A stretch of 64,000 nucleotides of DNA from Desulfarculaceae bacterium. GTDB lineage: Bacteria > Desulfobacterota > Desulfarculia > Desulfarculales > Desulfarculaceae. How positions within the stretch are numbered: position 1 is the stretch's first letter; every line of letters begins with the position of its first letter. The translations under genes and the position numbers were made by a program. Below are positions 1 through 9,273 of the stretch, in pieces. Below the pieces are notes generated by a model. That model was not told where the DNA came from. It saw nothing but the letters and a program-made list of their open reading frames with translations, and did no database searches. Where the stretch lies: NCBI GenBank assembly GCA_020444545.1, contig JAHLKT010000004.1, positions 650,336-714,335 of the forward strand, in the 5' to 3' direction.

Positions 1-690
1 GCCCAGGGAGCAATGGGGGCAGATGCTCTCGGCCCGCGCGAAGTCCCAGTAGCGCCCCTCATAGCGCGAGGGCTTGTCCGTGTACACGCCGGTGGGGCAC
101 AGGTCCACCACGTTGCCCGCGAAGGGGCTTTGCAAACGGCCGCTTTGCTGGCGGCCGAAATAGGTGCGCCAGCCTATCTGCATTGCTCCCAGGTCGCGCC
201 CGCCCGCGTACTCTTGATAAAAACGGCGGCAGCGCCAGCAGTGGATGCAGCGGTTCATCTCGTGGGACACGAAGGGCCCCAGGTCCTGGTCGCGGTAGGT
301 GCGCTTGGGCCCGTCGTAGCGCCGGATGCCGTGGCCGCTGGACACGGTCATGTCCTGCAGCAGGCACTGGCCGCCCTCGTCGCACACCGGGCAGTCGTGG
401 GGGTGGTTGAGCATGAGCCACTCCACCACGTGCCGCCTAAAGGCCTGGGCCTCGGGGTGCACCGTGGAAACCACCATGCCGTCCCGCGCCTCGGTCATGC
501 AGCTCATCTCCAGGCCCTTGACCGGGCCCTCCAGGAACATCACCGCGCACATGCGGCAGGCCCCCACCGAGCCCAGGGCCTCGTGATAGCAGAAGCGCGG
601 GATATAGATGCCCAGCTGCTCCGCGGCCGCGATGACCTTGGTTCCCTTGGCCACCTCCACGGGCCGGTTGTCTATGGTCAGGCGCGGCAT
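1..690 (-). CDS. nuoG: NADH-quinone oxidoreductase subunit G, N-terminal part (runs off left edge)
   Basis: Iron-sulfur electron-wire subunit of complex I, peripheral arm. The 230 visible residues begin MPRLTIDNRP. They carry a plant-type [2Fe-2S] set at about Cys34, Cys45, Cys48 and Cys64, then the His96-Cys100-Cys103-Cys109 ligand set of cluster N5, then CxxCxxC from Cys148, then a CPTG motif. The CPHC at the left edge starts the molybdopterin-oxidoreductase-like part, which is cut by the window boundary. The ATG lies 4 bases after the nuoF stop, so it is the last visible gene of a nuoA-BCD-E-F-G operon. Family is certain from cysteine spacing. Total length, and whether proton-pump subunits nuoH-N follow, cannot be seen. 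Confidence 0.95.
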   Translation of the reverse strand, partial: MPRLTIDNRPVEVAKGTKVIAAAEQLGIYIPRFCYHEALGSVGACRMCAVMFLEGPVKGLEMSCMTEARDGMVVSTVHPEAQAFRRHVVEWLMLNHPHDCPVCDEGGQCLLQDMTVSSGHGIRRYDGPKRTYRDQDLGPFVSHEMNRCIHCWRCRRFYQEYAGGRDLGAMQIGWRTYFGRQQSGRLQSPFAGNVVDLCPTGVYTDKPSRYEGRYWDFARAESICPHCSLG

Positions 691-694
691 GGCG

Positions 695-1960
695 TCAATT
701 GCCCTTAAAGGGACAGCAGCCCTGGGCCACGTGCTCCAAGAGCTCGTCCCGAAAGTTTTCCAGCAGTCCGATGACCGGCGCGGCCGCGCCCGGCGCGAAG
801 CCGCAGTAGGAGTGGTCCATGGCCTTGGCCAGCTCGCCCAGGCGGTCGATGCAGCCCTCGTCCGCCTCGCCCAGCTCGATCTTGAGCAACAGATGGCGCA
901 TGTAGGGCAGGCCCTCGCGGCAAGGGGTGCACCAGCCGCAGGACTCGCGGGCAAAGAAGGTGACCAGGTTCAGGCAGGCCGAGACCAGGCAGGCCCCCTC
1001 GTCGAAGACGATGATGGCCCCGGTGCCCAGGCGATGGCCGATGGCGGCCAGGGCCTCGAAGTCCATGGCCACGTCCAGATCCTTGGGCGCCAACAGCTTG
1101 GTGCTGGCCCCTCCCGGCAAACAGGCCTTGAACGCGCCGCCCTTCATGCCCCCCGCGTGCTCGAAGATGATCTCCCGAAGCGGCGTGCCGATGGGCAGCT
1201 CGTAGCAGTCGGGCTTGGCCACCATGCCGCTGACCCCGAAGAGCTTGGTGCCCGCCCCACCTTTGCTCACGGCCAGGCCCTTGAACCAGTCGGGCCCGTT
1301 GCGCAAGATGTGGGGCAGACAGGCCAGGGTCTCCACGTTGTTCACGATGGTGGGCCGGCCCCACAGACCGCTGTCGGTCATGTGGCCTTCCTTGTCCGGC
1401 CGGGGGCGCTCGCCCTGGATGGCCCGCACCTGGGCCGAGGCCTCGCCGCAGATGTAGCGGCCCGCGCTGCGGTGCAGGGCGATGTCGAAGTCGAAGCCGC
1501 TGCCCAGGATGTTCTCGCCCAAGAGGCCCTCATCCCGCGCCCGGGAAAACTCGCGCTCAAAGAGCTCGGCCTCTGGCTCGTAGGAGGGGCGGATAAAGAT
1601 GATGGCCCGCTGGGCCTGATTGGCATAGCCCGCCAGGATGGTGCCCTCGATGATCTGATGGGGATCGCAGCCCACCAGGATGCGGTCCTTGAAGGTGCCC
1701 GGCTCCATCTCATCGGTGTTGGGGATGATGTAGCGCGGGTGGGGCGCGTCGGCCCGGAGGAAGCTCCACTTGCGGCCGGTGGGGAAGCCGGCCCCACCCC
1801 GCCCCTTGAGGCCGGAGTCCAAGACCGCCTGGGTCAGCTCGTGGGGCTGCATCTCCCCGAGCACCTTGGCCAGGGCCTGGTAGCCGCCGGAGGCGCGGTA
1901 TTCCTCCAGGGTGGCGGGCCGGTCGGGCCGGCGGTTTTGCAGCAGCACCTTCTCGCTCAT
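695..1960 (-). CDS. nuoF: NADH-quinone oxidoreductase subunit F
   Basis: NADH- and FMN-binding subunit of complex I, 421 residues, usual length for the family. The N-terminal part holds the glycine-rich FMN/NADH segment (LKGRGGAGFPTGRKW). The C-terminal part holds the N3 [4Fe-4S] ligands CGWCTPCREG plus a distal cysteine near the C-terminus (YCGFAPGA). It starts at an ATG only 2 bases after the nuoE TAG and is followed by nuoG after 4 bases, so translation is probably coupled. It works with NuoE and NuoG as the NADH dehydrogenase module. The same module fold also occurs in soluble hydrogenases and formate dehydrogenases, but upstream nuoA and nuoBCD make complex I the right reading. Confidence 0.96.
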   Translation of the reverse strand: MSEKVLLQNRRPDRPATLEEYRASGGYQALAKVLGEMQPHELTQAVLDSGLKGRGGAGFPTGRKWSFLRADAPHPRYIIPNTDEMEPGTFKDRILVGCDPHQIIEGTILAGYANQAQRAIIFIRPSYEPEAELFEREFSRARDEGLLGENILGSGFDFDIALHRSAGRYICGEASAQVRAIQGERPRPDKEGHMTDSGLWGRPTIVNNVETLACLPHILRNGPDWFKGLAVSKGGAGTKLFGVSGMVAKPDCYELPIGTPLREIIFEHAGGMKGGAFKACLPGGASTKLLAPKDLDVAMDFEALAAIGHRLGTGAIIVFDEGACLVSACLNLVTFFARESCGWCTPCREGLPYMRHLLLKIELGEADEGCIDRLGELAKAMDHSYCGFAPGAAAPVIGLLENFRDELLEHVAQGCCPFKGN

Positions 1961-1962
1961 GC

Positions 1963-2484
1963 CTAACGGTCCAACACCAGATGGCCGGGGGGCTGGTTTC
2001 TCAGTTCGTCCAAAACCTTGTCCAGGGACTGCGGGGTCAGGGGGCCATAGGGCTTGCCGTTGACCAGCATGGCCGGGGCGTACTCGCAGTAGCCGATGCA
2101 GGCCGAAGGCAAGACGGTGAACATGCCGTCCGGCGTGGTCTGGCCCACCTCCACCCCCAGACGGGCGCAGAGGTAGGTGACGATGCTCTCCTCCTCGGCC
2201 AAACAGGCCCAGCCCTCATGGCACATCCAGCACACCACCCCGTCGCACACGTGCAACACGAAGCGCCCCACCGGGCGGCGGTAGATGTAGTCGTAAAAGG
2301 TGGCCAGCTCCTCCAGCTCCAGCTCGCTCATGCCCAGCAAGGACGCGGCCTCGGCCAGGCCCTCGTCGGAGAGGTAGCCGTAGTGCCGCTGCACCGCGTA
2401 CATCACGTCCACCGCCTTTTCGCGCGGGTGCTCGCTGGCCCTCACGTCCCGTTGCAATTCCTTTTTCAGCTTGGCTGGCAACAT
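1963..2484 (-). CDS. nuoE: NADH-quinone oxidoreductase subunit E
   Basis: Thioredoxin-fold [2Fe-2S] (N1a) subunit of complex I, 173 residues. Ligands are seen as CDGVVCWMC and CIGYC in the C-terminal half. The N-terminal helical part (VMYAVQRHYGYLSDEGL) matches the family. I start it at the ATG giving MLPAKLKKEL, because the longer open frame extends into nuoBCD and lacks family resemblance there. It lies 8 bases downstream of nuoBCD and 2 bases upstream of nuoF. The first motif has a C-x4-C-x2-C pattern, so one of its cysteines is extra. Confidence 0.94.
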   Translation of the reverse strand: MLPAKLKKELQRDVRASEHPREKAVDVMYAVQRHYGYLSDEGLAEAASLLGMSELELEELATFYDYIYRRPVGRFVLHVCDGVVCWMCHEGWACLAEEESIVTYLCARLGVEVGQTTPDGMFTVLPSACIGYCEYAPAMLVNGKPYGPLTPQSLDKVLDELRNQPPGHLVLDR

Positions 2485-2492
2485 GGCGGTCC

Positions 2493-4853
2493 CTAGCGGT
2501 CGATGTCCGGCAAGATGTAGTCCCAGGAGCCCAGCACCGCCACCAGATCGGGCAGGCTCAGACCCCGGCACATGTCCGGCAGCACCTGCATGTTGGCGAA
2601 GCCGGGCGCGCGGATGCGCAAGCGATAAGCCGCGTTGCTCCCGTCGCTGATCACATGGTAGCCCTGCTCGCCCCGGGGCGTCTCCACCGCGTGGTACACC
2701 TCGCCCGCGGGAATCTTGGGGCCCCGGGTGGCGTTGACGAAATGATGGATCAGGCTCTCGATGTCCTTGAGCGTGTCCTTCTTTTCGGGCAGATGATAGC
2801 GGTAGTCCTCGCTGAGCCAGCGCCCCGGGGGCATGCCCTCCATGGCCTGTTTTACGATCTCCAGGCTCTGGCGCATCTCGGCCACGCGCACTTTGTAACG
2901 CGCAAAGCAGTCGCCGCCGGTGGCGGTGGGCACTTCGAAGTAGAAGCGATCGTAGCCCGCGTAGGGCATCTTGTGGCGCAGATCCCACTCCAGGCCGCAG
3001 GCCCGCAGGTTGGGCCCGGTGACCCCCCACTCCTTGGCCCGCTCCAGTTCCAGCACGCCCACTCCCTCGGTGCGCCGCCGGAAGATGGGGTTTTCGCGCA
3101 CCATCTTTTCATACTCTTGCAGGCGCTCTTCGAAAATCTCCACGAAGTGCCGCACCGGCTCGCGCCAGCCCTCGGGCAGGTCCAGAGCCACCCCCCCCAA
3201 GCGGAACCAGGAGGGATGCAGGCGGCCGCCGGTGATCATTTCCACGATGTCCATGATCATTTCGCGCTCGCGGAACTGGTAGAAGATGGGGGTCATGGCC
3301 CCCAGGTCCTGCACAAAGGTGCCGTAATAGAGCAGGTGGTTGCTCAGGCGGTAGAGCTCGGTGAGCATTATCCGGATGAACTGGGCCCGCTCGGGCACCT
3401 CGATGCCGGCCAGGGCCTCAACCGAGCAGAGGTAGGCCAGGTTGTTGCCCGCGCCGGAGAGATAGTCCACCCGGTCGGTGTAGGGGATGAACTGGTGCCA
3501 GGACTGGCGCTCGCCCAGCTTCTCCACCCCGCGATGATGGAAACCGATGTCCAGAGCCATGTCCTCGATGGTCTCGCCGTCCAGGGCCAGGACCACCCGC
3601 AGCAGGCCGTGGGTGCTGTAGTGGTGCGGCCCCAGGTTGAGCACCATGAGCTCGCCGCCCCGGCTGTCCACCAGGGCCCCGCCGTCCAGGGGCTCGTGGC
3701 GCTGGACGTCGTTCAGGCCGTAGGGCGCGTGCTCGGTGGCCCGGCCCGCGTAGTCCTTGCGCAGGGGGTGGCCCTCCCAGTCGTGGGGCAAGAGGATGCG
3801 CCGCAGGTCAGGATGGCCGCTGAACTCGATGCCGAACAGGTCGTACACCTCGCGCTCGTACCAATCGGCCGAGGGCCACACGCCGGTGAGGCTGGGCGCA
3901 ATGGGGTGCTCGCGGTCCAACGCGGCCTTCACCCGCACCCGGCTGACCGCGTCGAAGCTCAGCGCCTGGTAGCTCAGGGTGAAGCCGCCGCGCTGGTCCG
4001 GGTCGCGGCGGGCCGACTCGTCAATGGCCGTAAGGTCGTCCAGGCGCTGGTGGCGCGGCTGGCTGTGATGCTTGAGAAAATCCATCACCTCGGGCACCCG
4101 GGCCGCCTCGGCCCAGAGGGTGAGGTGGTCGTTGCTCTCCGGCTGCACCCGCACCACCTCGCCGAAGCGTTCGTGCACCTGAGCCCCCAGGCTGCGGTCT
4201 CCGTGGCTGGGCTCCACCCGCGCGGCGGGCGGGGTCCACATGTGCTCGGTGCGGCTGTCCGCGAACCAGGGCGGGGTCACCGAGGTGCCGCGCACCGGCA
4301 CCGCCGAGTAGCCCGGCCCCCGGGGGTCGCGGTCCTTGTCTTGGCCCAGGCGCAGGTGGTCGCGGCGGCCGCCCTGGCTACCCCCGGCCAGGTGCAGGAT
4401 GCTCTTGGTGGGGCGCTCCTTTTTGATCTTTTCCTGCAACAAGACCAGGGCTTCCATAACCGCCTCGGGGCGGGGCGGGCAGCCGGGTATGTACACATCC
4501 ACCGGCAAGAGCTGGTCCAGGCCCTGCACCACGCTGTACACGTCGTACATGCCGCCGGAGTTGCAGCAGGAGCCCATGGAGATGACCCACTTGGGCTCGG
4601 GCATCTGGTTGTAGAGCCGCACCACCGCCGGAGCGATTTTCTTGAAGACAGTGCCCGAGACGATGAGCAGGTCCGCCTGGCGGGGCGAGCCCCGAAACAC
4701 CTCGGCTCCGAAGCGGGCCAGATCGTAACGCGCGGTGAAGACCGTGGCCTCCTCCACGAAGCAGCAGCTCAGCCCGAAGAACAGGGGCCACAGGCTGTAG
4801 GAGCGGGCCCAGTTGATCACCGCGTCCACCGCGCCCAGGGCCGTGCCGCTCAC
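2493..4853 (-). CDS. nuoBCD: NADH-quinone oxidoreductase, fused subunits B, C and D
   Basis: Single 786-residue chain covering three complex I core subunits. NuoB is about residues 1-155, with N2 cluster ligands Cys30-Cys31 (GLSCCFVEE), a GSCCNSGG motif and PGCPPRP. NuoC is about 200-390, with the [12 protein letters not shown] signature. NuoD is about 395-786, beginning near [15 protein letters not shown] and ending [11 protein letters not shown] as normal. A low-complexity linker ([20 protein letters not shown]) joins B and C. The start is the GTG at 4853, which overlaps the nuoA stop as GTGA; the longer open frame lies inside nuoA and is not family-like. The CD fusion is common in enterobacteria, while the BCD tri-fusion is restricted to some lineages. 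The frame is continuous, so this is not an assembly join of three genes. Confidence 0.94.
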   Translation of the reverse strand: MSGTALGAVDAVINWARSYSLWPLFFGLSCCFVEEATVFTARYDLARFGAEVFRGSPRQADLLIVSGTVFKKIAPAVVRLYNQMPEPKWVISMGSCCNSGGMYDVYSVVQGLDQLLPVDVYIPGCPPRPEAVMEALVLLQEKIKKERPTKSILHLAGGSQGGRRDHLRLGQDKDRDPRGPGYSAVPVRGTSVTPPWFADSRTEHMWTPPAARVEPSHGDRSLGAQVHERFGEVVRVQPESNDHLTLWAEAARVPEVMDFLKHHSQPRHQRLDDLTAIDESARRDPDQRGGFTLSYQALSFDAVSRVRVKAALDREHPIAPSLTGVWPSADWYEREVYDLFGIEFSGHPDLRRILLPHDWEGHPLRKDYAGRATEHAPYGLNDVQRHEPLDGGALVDSRGGELMVLNLGPHHYSTHGLLRVVLALDGETIEDMALDIGFHHRGVEKLGERQSWHQFIPYTDRVDYLSGAGNNLAYLCSVEALAGIEVPERAQFIRIMLTELYRLSNHLLYYGTFVQDLGAMTPIFYQFREREMIMDIVEMITGGRLHPSWFRLGGVALDLPEGWREPVRHFVEIFEERLQEYEKMVRENPIFRRRTEGVGVLELERAKEWGVTGPNLRACGLEWDLRHKMPYAGYDRFYFEVPTATGGDCFARYKVRVAEMRQSLEIVKQAMEGMPPGRWLSEDYRYHLPEKKDTLKDIESLIHHFVNATRGPKIPAGEVYHAVETPRGEQGYHVISDGSNAAYRLRIRAPGFANMQVLPDMCRGLSLPDLVAVLGSWDYILPDIDR

Positions 4854-5257
4854 TCCGCGTGGTTGCCGGGGGAGCGTCTTCCCCAAGTCAAACCTCCTTT
4901 GGCCCACACGTAGAACAGGCTCAGCAACAGAACGAAGATGAATAGGGTCATTTGCAGCCAGCCCAGGAAGCCCAGGCCCATGGCCGCCACCGCCCAGGTG
5001 AAGATGAATACGCCTTCGATATCGAACACCAGGAAGAACACCGCCACCAGGTAGAACACCGCCGGAAAGGCGAAGCGGGCCGATCCGGTGGGGATCAGGC
5101 CGCACTCATAAGGCATGTCCTTGTCCCGGGCGTGGCGCTTTTCCCCCAGCCACCAGGCCAGAAAAAGAAAAGAAGCCAGCAGGCCCAGCACCATCCCCGT
5201 GAAGATGAGCCAGCCCAACAGCTGCATTTGCCACGGCTGAAATACGGCGGAATCCAC
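4850..5257 (-). CDS. nuoA: NADH-quinone oxidoreductase subunit A
   Basis: Small membrane subunit of complex I, 135 residues, three predicted transmembrane helices (about 13-33, 68-90, 95-117). Between the first two lies the family loop with [15 protein letters not shown]. It starts at a GTG (5255-5257) with GGAG 5-6 bases upstream; no in-frame ATG fits. The last codons overlap the GTG start of nuoBCD. First gene of the visible nuo operon, divergent from the ubiA-like gene. Confidence 0.93.
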   Translation of the reverse strand: MDSAVFQPWQMQLLGWLIFTGMVLGLLASFLFLAWWLGEKRHARDKDMPYECGLIPTGSARFAFPAVFYLVAVFFLVFDIEGVFIFTWAVAAMGLGFLGWLQMTLFIFVLLLSLFYVWAKGGLTWGRRSPGNHAE

Positions 5258-5586
5258 GCGTGCTCCTTCGGGCTCCCCCCCGGGGGGCCTATCCTAGTGT
5301 AGGCGCTTTTAGCGGGTGGATGTCAACGTTGGCCGCAATTATGGGTAAAAATCGGGTCCGGTGTTGCCATGCGCAACATTCCGGAAACTCTTCCGGCCTA
5401 ACAACCGCACCCGTGGCAGTTTTTGCACACAATGACGGCCGCCTCCCTTGCATCGCGGGCAAGGGCGGTCCGTATAATAGGAACCAAGCCGAGGGTTTTG
5501 GGGCCGGATGTGGCCGGCCCGGGAGGGGCTCCACGGTTCGCCGCCCCGTTGATTCAGGACCGCGCCAAGGCCCCCGGCCGGGGAAA
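5258..5586. promoter_or_regulatory. Divergent intergenic region between nuoA and the UbiA-family gene, with candidate nuo promoter
   Basis: No gene is supported here. On the minus strand TTGACA (5321-5326) and TACACT (5296-5301) form a candidate sigma-70-type promoter for nuoA with a long 19-base spacer. Just upstream of it are two inverted repeats: TGTTGC-N5-GCAACA (5362-5378) and CCGGAA-N4-TTCCGG (5381-5396). Either could be an operator for respiratory control of nuo. The longer open frame reaching back from the UbiA gene across this region has no family resemblance. Confidence 0.4.
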
Positions 5587-6540
5587 ATGACAGCTAACGC
5601 TCTGAATATCGAAGTTTGGCGGCAGAGGCTGGGCCTGTTCCTGGCCCTGTCGCGCACCCCGCACGGCATTTTGGACCTGGCCACCCCGGCGGTGGCCGCC
5701 CTGCTTTGGCTGGGGGCCTTCCCGCCCCTGTCCACCACCCTGCTGGGCCTGATCACCGCCTTTGCGGGCTACACCTCGGTCTACGCCCTCAACGATCTGG
5801 TGGACGTGGCCAGCGACCGGGACAAGCTGGCCGCCTCGCCAACGCGCGGCGCGGAAGGCTATCTGGACGCGGTGGGGGTCCGCCATCCCGTGGCCCAGGG
5901 CCTGCTCAGCCTGCCGGCGGCGGTGGGCTGGTTCGCGCTGTGGTCATTGGTGGCCATGACGGGGGCCTATCTGCTCAACCCGGTGTGCCTGGTGTTGTTC
6001 TTGGCCGGGGCGGGGCTGGAGATTTTCTATTGCCTGCTCCTGAAGATCACCCACCTGCGCACCTACGTCAGCGGCCTGGTCAAGACGGTGGGCGGGGTGG
6101 CGGCGGTCTTCGCGGTGGACCCGGCCCCATCGCCCTGGTTTTTGCTGGCCCTATGGGCCTGGCTCTTCTGTTGGGAGATCGGGGGGCAGAACATCCCGGC
6201 CGACTGGCACGACATCACCGAGGACCGGGGCCTGGGGGCGCGCACCCTGCCGGTGGTCTACGGCGCGCGGCGGGCCAGCCTGCTGGTGCTGCTCAGCCTG
6301 GGCCTGGCCGTGGTGCTGAGCCTGGTGGTGCTGGCCCTGGCTCCCTTGCGCACGCCCTGGCCCTTCGCCCTGCTGGCCTGGGTGGCGGGGTTGTATTTGC
6401 TGATCCTGCCGGCCTGGGACCTTTGGCAAAGCCAGGCCCGCGGCGGCGCCACCCGCCTGTTCAACCGGGCCAGCTACTACCCTTTGACCATGCTGACCCT
6501 GGCTCTGTTGAGCCTGCTGGCCCGCACCCCGGCTCCCTGA
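5587..6540 (+). CDS. UbiA-family prenyltransferase
   Basis: Integral-membrane aromatic prenyltransferase, 317 residues, about 8-9 hydrophobic segments. Both Asp-rich motifs are present: NDLVDVASDRD near residue 69 and DWHDITEDR near residue 205, which bind Mg-diphosphate of the isoprenoid substrate. The family includes 4-hydroxybenzoate (UbiA), naphthoate (MenA) and chlorophyll/heme O prenyltransferases. The subfamily cannot be set by eye, though a UbiE-type methyltransferase lies about 7 kb away, so quinone synthesis is a reasonable role. The start is the ATG after GGGGA; the in-frame upstream extension is intergenic. Transketolase follows after 36 bases on the same strand. Confidence 0.85.
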   Translation: MTANALNIEVWRQRLGLFLALSRTPHGILDLATPAVAALLWLGAFPPLSTTLLGLITAFAGYTSVYALNDLVDVASDRDKLAASPTRGAEGYLDAVGVRHPVAQGLLSLPAAVGWFALWSLVAMTGAYLLNPVCLVLFLAGAGLEIFYCLLLKITHLRTYVSGLVKTVGGVAAVFAVDPAPSPWFLLALWAWLFCWEIGGQNIPADWHDITEDRGLGARTLPVVYGARRASLLVLLSLGLAVVLSLVVLALAPLRTPWPFALLAWVAGLYLLILPAWDLWQSQARGGATRLFNRASYYPLTMLTLALLSLLARTPAP

Positions 6541-6576
6541 ACCAAAACAGCCAATCTACTTTAAAGGTCTTGTAAC

Positions 6577-8631
6577 ATGAGCGACCCACGCAACGATCCC
6601 CTCCGGCCCGCTTCTCCCCTGGACGAGCAGTGCATCAACACCATCCGCTTTTTGGCGGTGGACGCGGTGGAGAAGGCCAACTCGGGCCACCCCGGCATGC
6701 CCATGGGCAGCGCGGCCAAGACCTACACCCTGTGGGACCGCTTTTTGCGTTTCAATCCCCGCGATCCGGACTGGCCCGACCGCGACCGCTATGTGCTCTC
6801 GGCCGGGCACGGCTCCATGCTGCTCTACGCCCTGCTCCACCTCACCGGCTACGACCTGCCCTTGGAGCAGATCAAAAACTTTCGCCAGTGGGGCAGCATC
6901 ACCCCCGGCCACCCGGAAAACACCCACACTCCGGGGGTGGAGGCCACCACCGGCCCCCTGGGTCAGGGGATCAGCAGCGCGGTGGGTATGGCCATCGCCG
7001 AGCAGGCCCTGGCCGCGCGCTACAACCGGCCGGGACACGAGATCGTGGACCACTTCACCTACGTGGACGCCAGCGACGGCGACCTAATGGAGGGGGTAGC
7101 CTCGGAGGCGGCTTCCCTGGCCGGGCATCTGCGTCTGGGCAAGCTCATCGTGATGTACGACGACAACCACATCTCCATAGAGGGCGACACGGCCATCTCC
7201 TTTGACGAGGACCGGGGCGCGCGCTTCGCGGCCTACGGCTGGCAGGTGATCCGCGTGGCCGACGGCAACGCCGTGGCCGCCGTGGCCGCCGCCCTGGAGC
7301 AGGCCCGGGCCGAGGGTGAGCGTCCGACCCTCATCCAGGCGCGCACCCACATCGGCTTCGGCAGCCCCCACAAGCAGGACAGCGCCGACGCCCACGGCAG
7401 CCCCCTGGGCGCGGAGGAGGTGAAGCTGACCAAGGAGAACCTGGGTTGGCCTCTGGAACCCGCCTTCTTGATCCCGGACGAGGTGGGCGAGCACATGGGA
7501 CAAGCCGTGGAGCGGGGCGCGGCCTGGCAGGCGGAATGGGACCAGAAGTTCGCGGCCTATGAGAAGGAGTTCTCGGAGCTGGCCGCCGAGTTCCGCCGCA
7601 CCCAGGCGGGCCGCCTGCCCGAGGGCTGGGAGCGCGATCTGCCGGGGTTCGCGCCGGGCGACGGCCCCCTGGCCACGCGCAAGGCCAGCGGCAAGGTGAT
7701 CAACGCGCTCTCGCCCCATCTGCCCGAGCTCATGGGCGGCTCGGCCGACCTCTCGCCCAGCACCAACACCATCATGAGCGGCAAGGGCGATTTCGAGCCG
7801 GGCACCCCCGAGGGGCGCAACATGCACTTCGGGGTGCGCGAGCACGGCATGACCGCGGTGCTCAACGGCATGGCGCTGCACAAGGGGCTCATCCCCTACG
7901 GGGCCACCTTCATGATCTTCAGCGACTATCTGCGCCCCTCCTTGCGCGTGGCCGCTCTGAGCAAAATCAAGATCATTCTGGTGCTCACTCACGACAGCAT
8001 CGGCCTGGGCGAGGACGGCCCCACCCACCAGCCGGTGGAGCAGCTTTTGGGCCTCAGGTCGGTGCCCAACCTGCTGCTCCTGCGCCCGGCCGACGCCAAC
8101 GAGACCGCTGCCGCCTGGCGCGCGGCCCTGGAGCACCAGGGCGGTCCGGTGTGCCTGGTGCTCACCCGCCAGAAGCTGCCCATCCTGGACCCGGCCGCGT
8201 ATCCCGGCCTGGCCGAGGGCGTAGCCAAGGGCGGCTACGTGCTCAGCGAAGCCGAGGGCGGCTCCCCGGCCCTGGCCCTGGTGGCCACGGGATCGGAGGT
8301 GTCGCTGGCCCTACAAGCCCAGGCCCAACTGGCCGGGGAAGGCTTGGCCGCGCGAGTGGTGAGCCTGCCCGCCTGGGAGCTGTTCCGCGACCAGCCCGAG
8401 GCCTACCGCCGCGAGGTGTTGCCCCAGGGCCTGCCCCTGTTGGTCATCGAGGCCGGGGTGAGCCTGGGCTGGCGGCCCTATCTGCGGCCCGATCCCCTGG
8501 TGGAGGTCATCGGGGTGGACACCTTCGGGGCCTCGGCCCCGGGGCCCGAGGTCATGGCCCACTACGGCTTCAGCCTGGACAACGTGGTCTCGCGGGCCCG
8601 CGAGCTGCTGGCCCGGGCCAAGGGCGCCTAG
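6577..8631 (+). CDS. tkt: Transketolase
   Basis: ThDP- and Mg-dependent transfer of two-carbon units in the non-oxidative pentose phosphate pathway, 684 residues, full family length. Visible are the N-terminal [12 protein letters not shown], the ThDP-binding [18 protein letters not shown] and [10 protein letters not shown], and the pyrimidine-domain [15 protein letters not shown] with the catalytic region FSDYLRP upstream. It is the first of four tightly packed sugar-phosphate genes (tkt, HAD, gnd, zwf). A DXP synthase or a dihydroxyacetone synthase is unlikely given the length and the THQPVEQL motif. Confidence 0.95.
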   Translation: MSDPRNDPLRPASPLDEQCINTIRFLAVDAVEKANSGHPGMPMGSAAKTYTLWDRFLRFNPRDPDWPDRDRYVLSAGHGSMLLYALLHLTGYDLPLEQIKNFRQWGSITPGHPENTHTPGVEATTGPLGQGISSAVGMAIAEQALAARYNRPGHEIVDHFTYVDASDGDLMEGVASEAASLAGHLRLGKLIVMYDDNHISIEGDTAISFDEDRGARFAAYGWQVIRVADGNAVAAVAAALEQARAEGERPTLIQARTHIGFGSPHKQDSADAHGSPLGAEEVKLTKENLGWPLEPAFLIPDEVGEHMGQAVERGAAWQAEWDQKFAAYEKEFSELAAEFRRTQAGRLPEGWERDLPGFAPGDGPLATRKASGKVINALSPHLPELMGGSADLSPSTNTIMSGKGDFEPGTPEGRNMHFGVREHGMTAVLNGMALHKGLIPYGATFMIFSDYLRPSLRVAALSKIKIILVLTHDSIGLGEDGPTHQPVEQLLGLRSVPNLLLLRPADANETAAAWRAALEHQGGPVCLVLTRQKLPILDPAAYPGLAEGVAKGGYVLSEAEGGSPALALVATGSEVSLALQAQAQLAGEGLAARVVSLPAWELFRDQPEAYRREVLPQGLPLLVIEAGVSLGWRPYLRPDPLVEVIGVDTFGASAPGPEVMAHYGFSLDNVVSRARELLARAKGA

Positions 8632-8643
8632 GGAGGAGCGGGC

Positions 8644-9261
8644 ATGAAACCAAGCATAGACACGCTGCTGTTGGACATAGGCGGGGTGCTGCTGACCAAC
8701 GGCTGGGACCGGCACAGCCGCAAGGAGGCCTGCGCCAAGTTCGGCCTGGACCCGGAGGACACCGACGAGCGCCACCACCTGACCTTCGACACCTACGAAG
8801 AGGGCAAGCTCAGCCTGGACGAGTATCTGGAGCGGGTGGTGTTTCACCAACCGCGCCCCTTCGGGCCCGCCGAGTTCAAGGAGTTCATGTTCGCCCAGTC
8901 CGAGGCCCTGCCCGACATGCTGGATTTCATCCGCCGCCTCAAACAGGCCCACGGCCTGCACGTGGTGGCGGTGAGCAACGAGGGGCGTGAGCTAACCGAG
9001 CACCGCATCGCCAAGTTCCGCCTGCACGAAGTGTTTGATTTCTTCGTGAGCTCCTGCTTCGTGCACTACCGCAAGCCGGACCAGGACATGTACCGCCTGG
9101 CCCTGGACGGGGTGCAGAGCGCGGCGCACAAAACGGTGTACATTGACGACAGGCTGATGTTCGTGCAAGTGGCCCAGAGCCTGGGGCTGCACGGCATCCA
9201 TCACCAGGGTTACGCCTCCACCCGGCAACAGCTCGCCGAGCTGGGCCTGGCGGACCAATAG
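8644..9261 (+). CDS. HAD-superfamily (YihX/epoxide-hydrolase-like subclass IA) hydrolase
   Basis: Soluble HAD protein, 205 residues. Motif I reads LLLDIGGVLL: nucleophile Asp followed by I-G-G, so the usual second Asp of phosphatases is a Gly, as in YihX/epoxide-hydrolase-type HADs. Motif II is VVAVSNEGRE, motif III the Lys of HYRKPDQDMY, and motif IV YIDDRLMFV. It sits 12 bases after tkt with AGGAG at good spacing, and 12 bases before gnd, so it is probably co-expressed with the pentose phosphate genes. A sugar-phosphate phosphatase role (YihX acts on glucose-1-phosphate) is plausible but unproven. Confidence 0.8.
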   Translation: MKPSIDTLLLDIGGVLLTNGWDRHSRKEACAKFGLDPEDTDERHHLTFDTYEEGKLSLDEYLERVVFHQPRPFGPAEFKEFMFAQSEALPDMLDFIRRLKQAHGLHVVAVSNEGRELTEHRIAKFRLHEVFDFFVSSCFVHYRKPDQDMYRLALDGVQSAAHKTVYIDDRLMFVQVAQSLGLHGIHHQGYASTRQQLAELGLADQ

Positions 9262-9273
9262 CGGACGGGACAT

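Noticed and set aside
2655..4913. Long plus-strand open frame of 752 codons
   Set aside because: It is the antisense shadow of nuoBCD; composition is Ala/Gly/His/Gln-rich with no family motif, a GC-rich codon artefact.
5260..5586. N-terminal extension of the UbiA-family frame
   Set aside because: Extra 109 codons lack TM segments or family similarity and overlap the nuo promoter region; the ATG at 5587 has a ribosome site.
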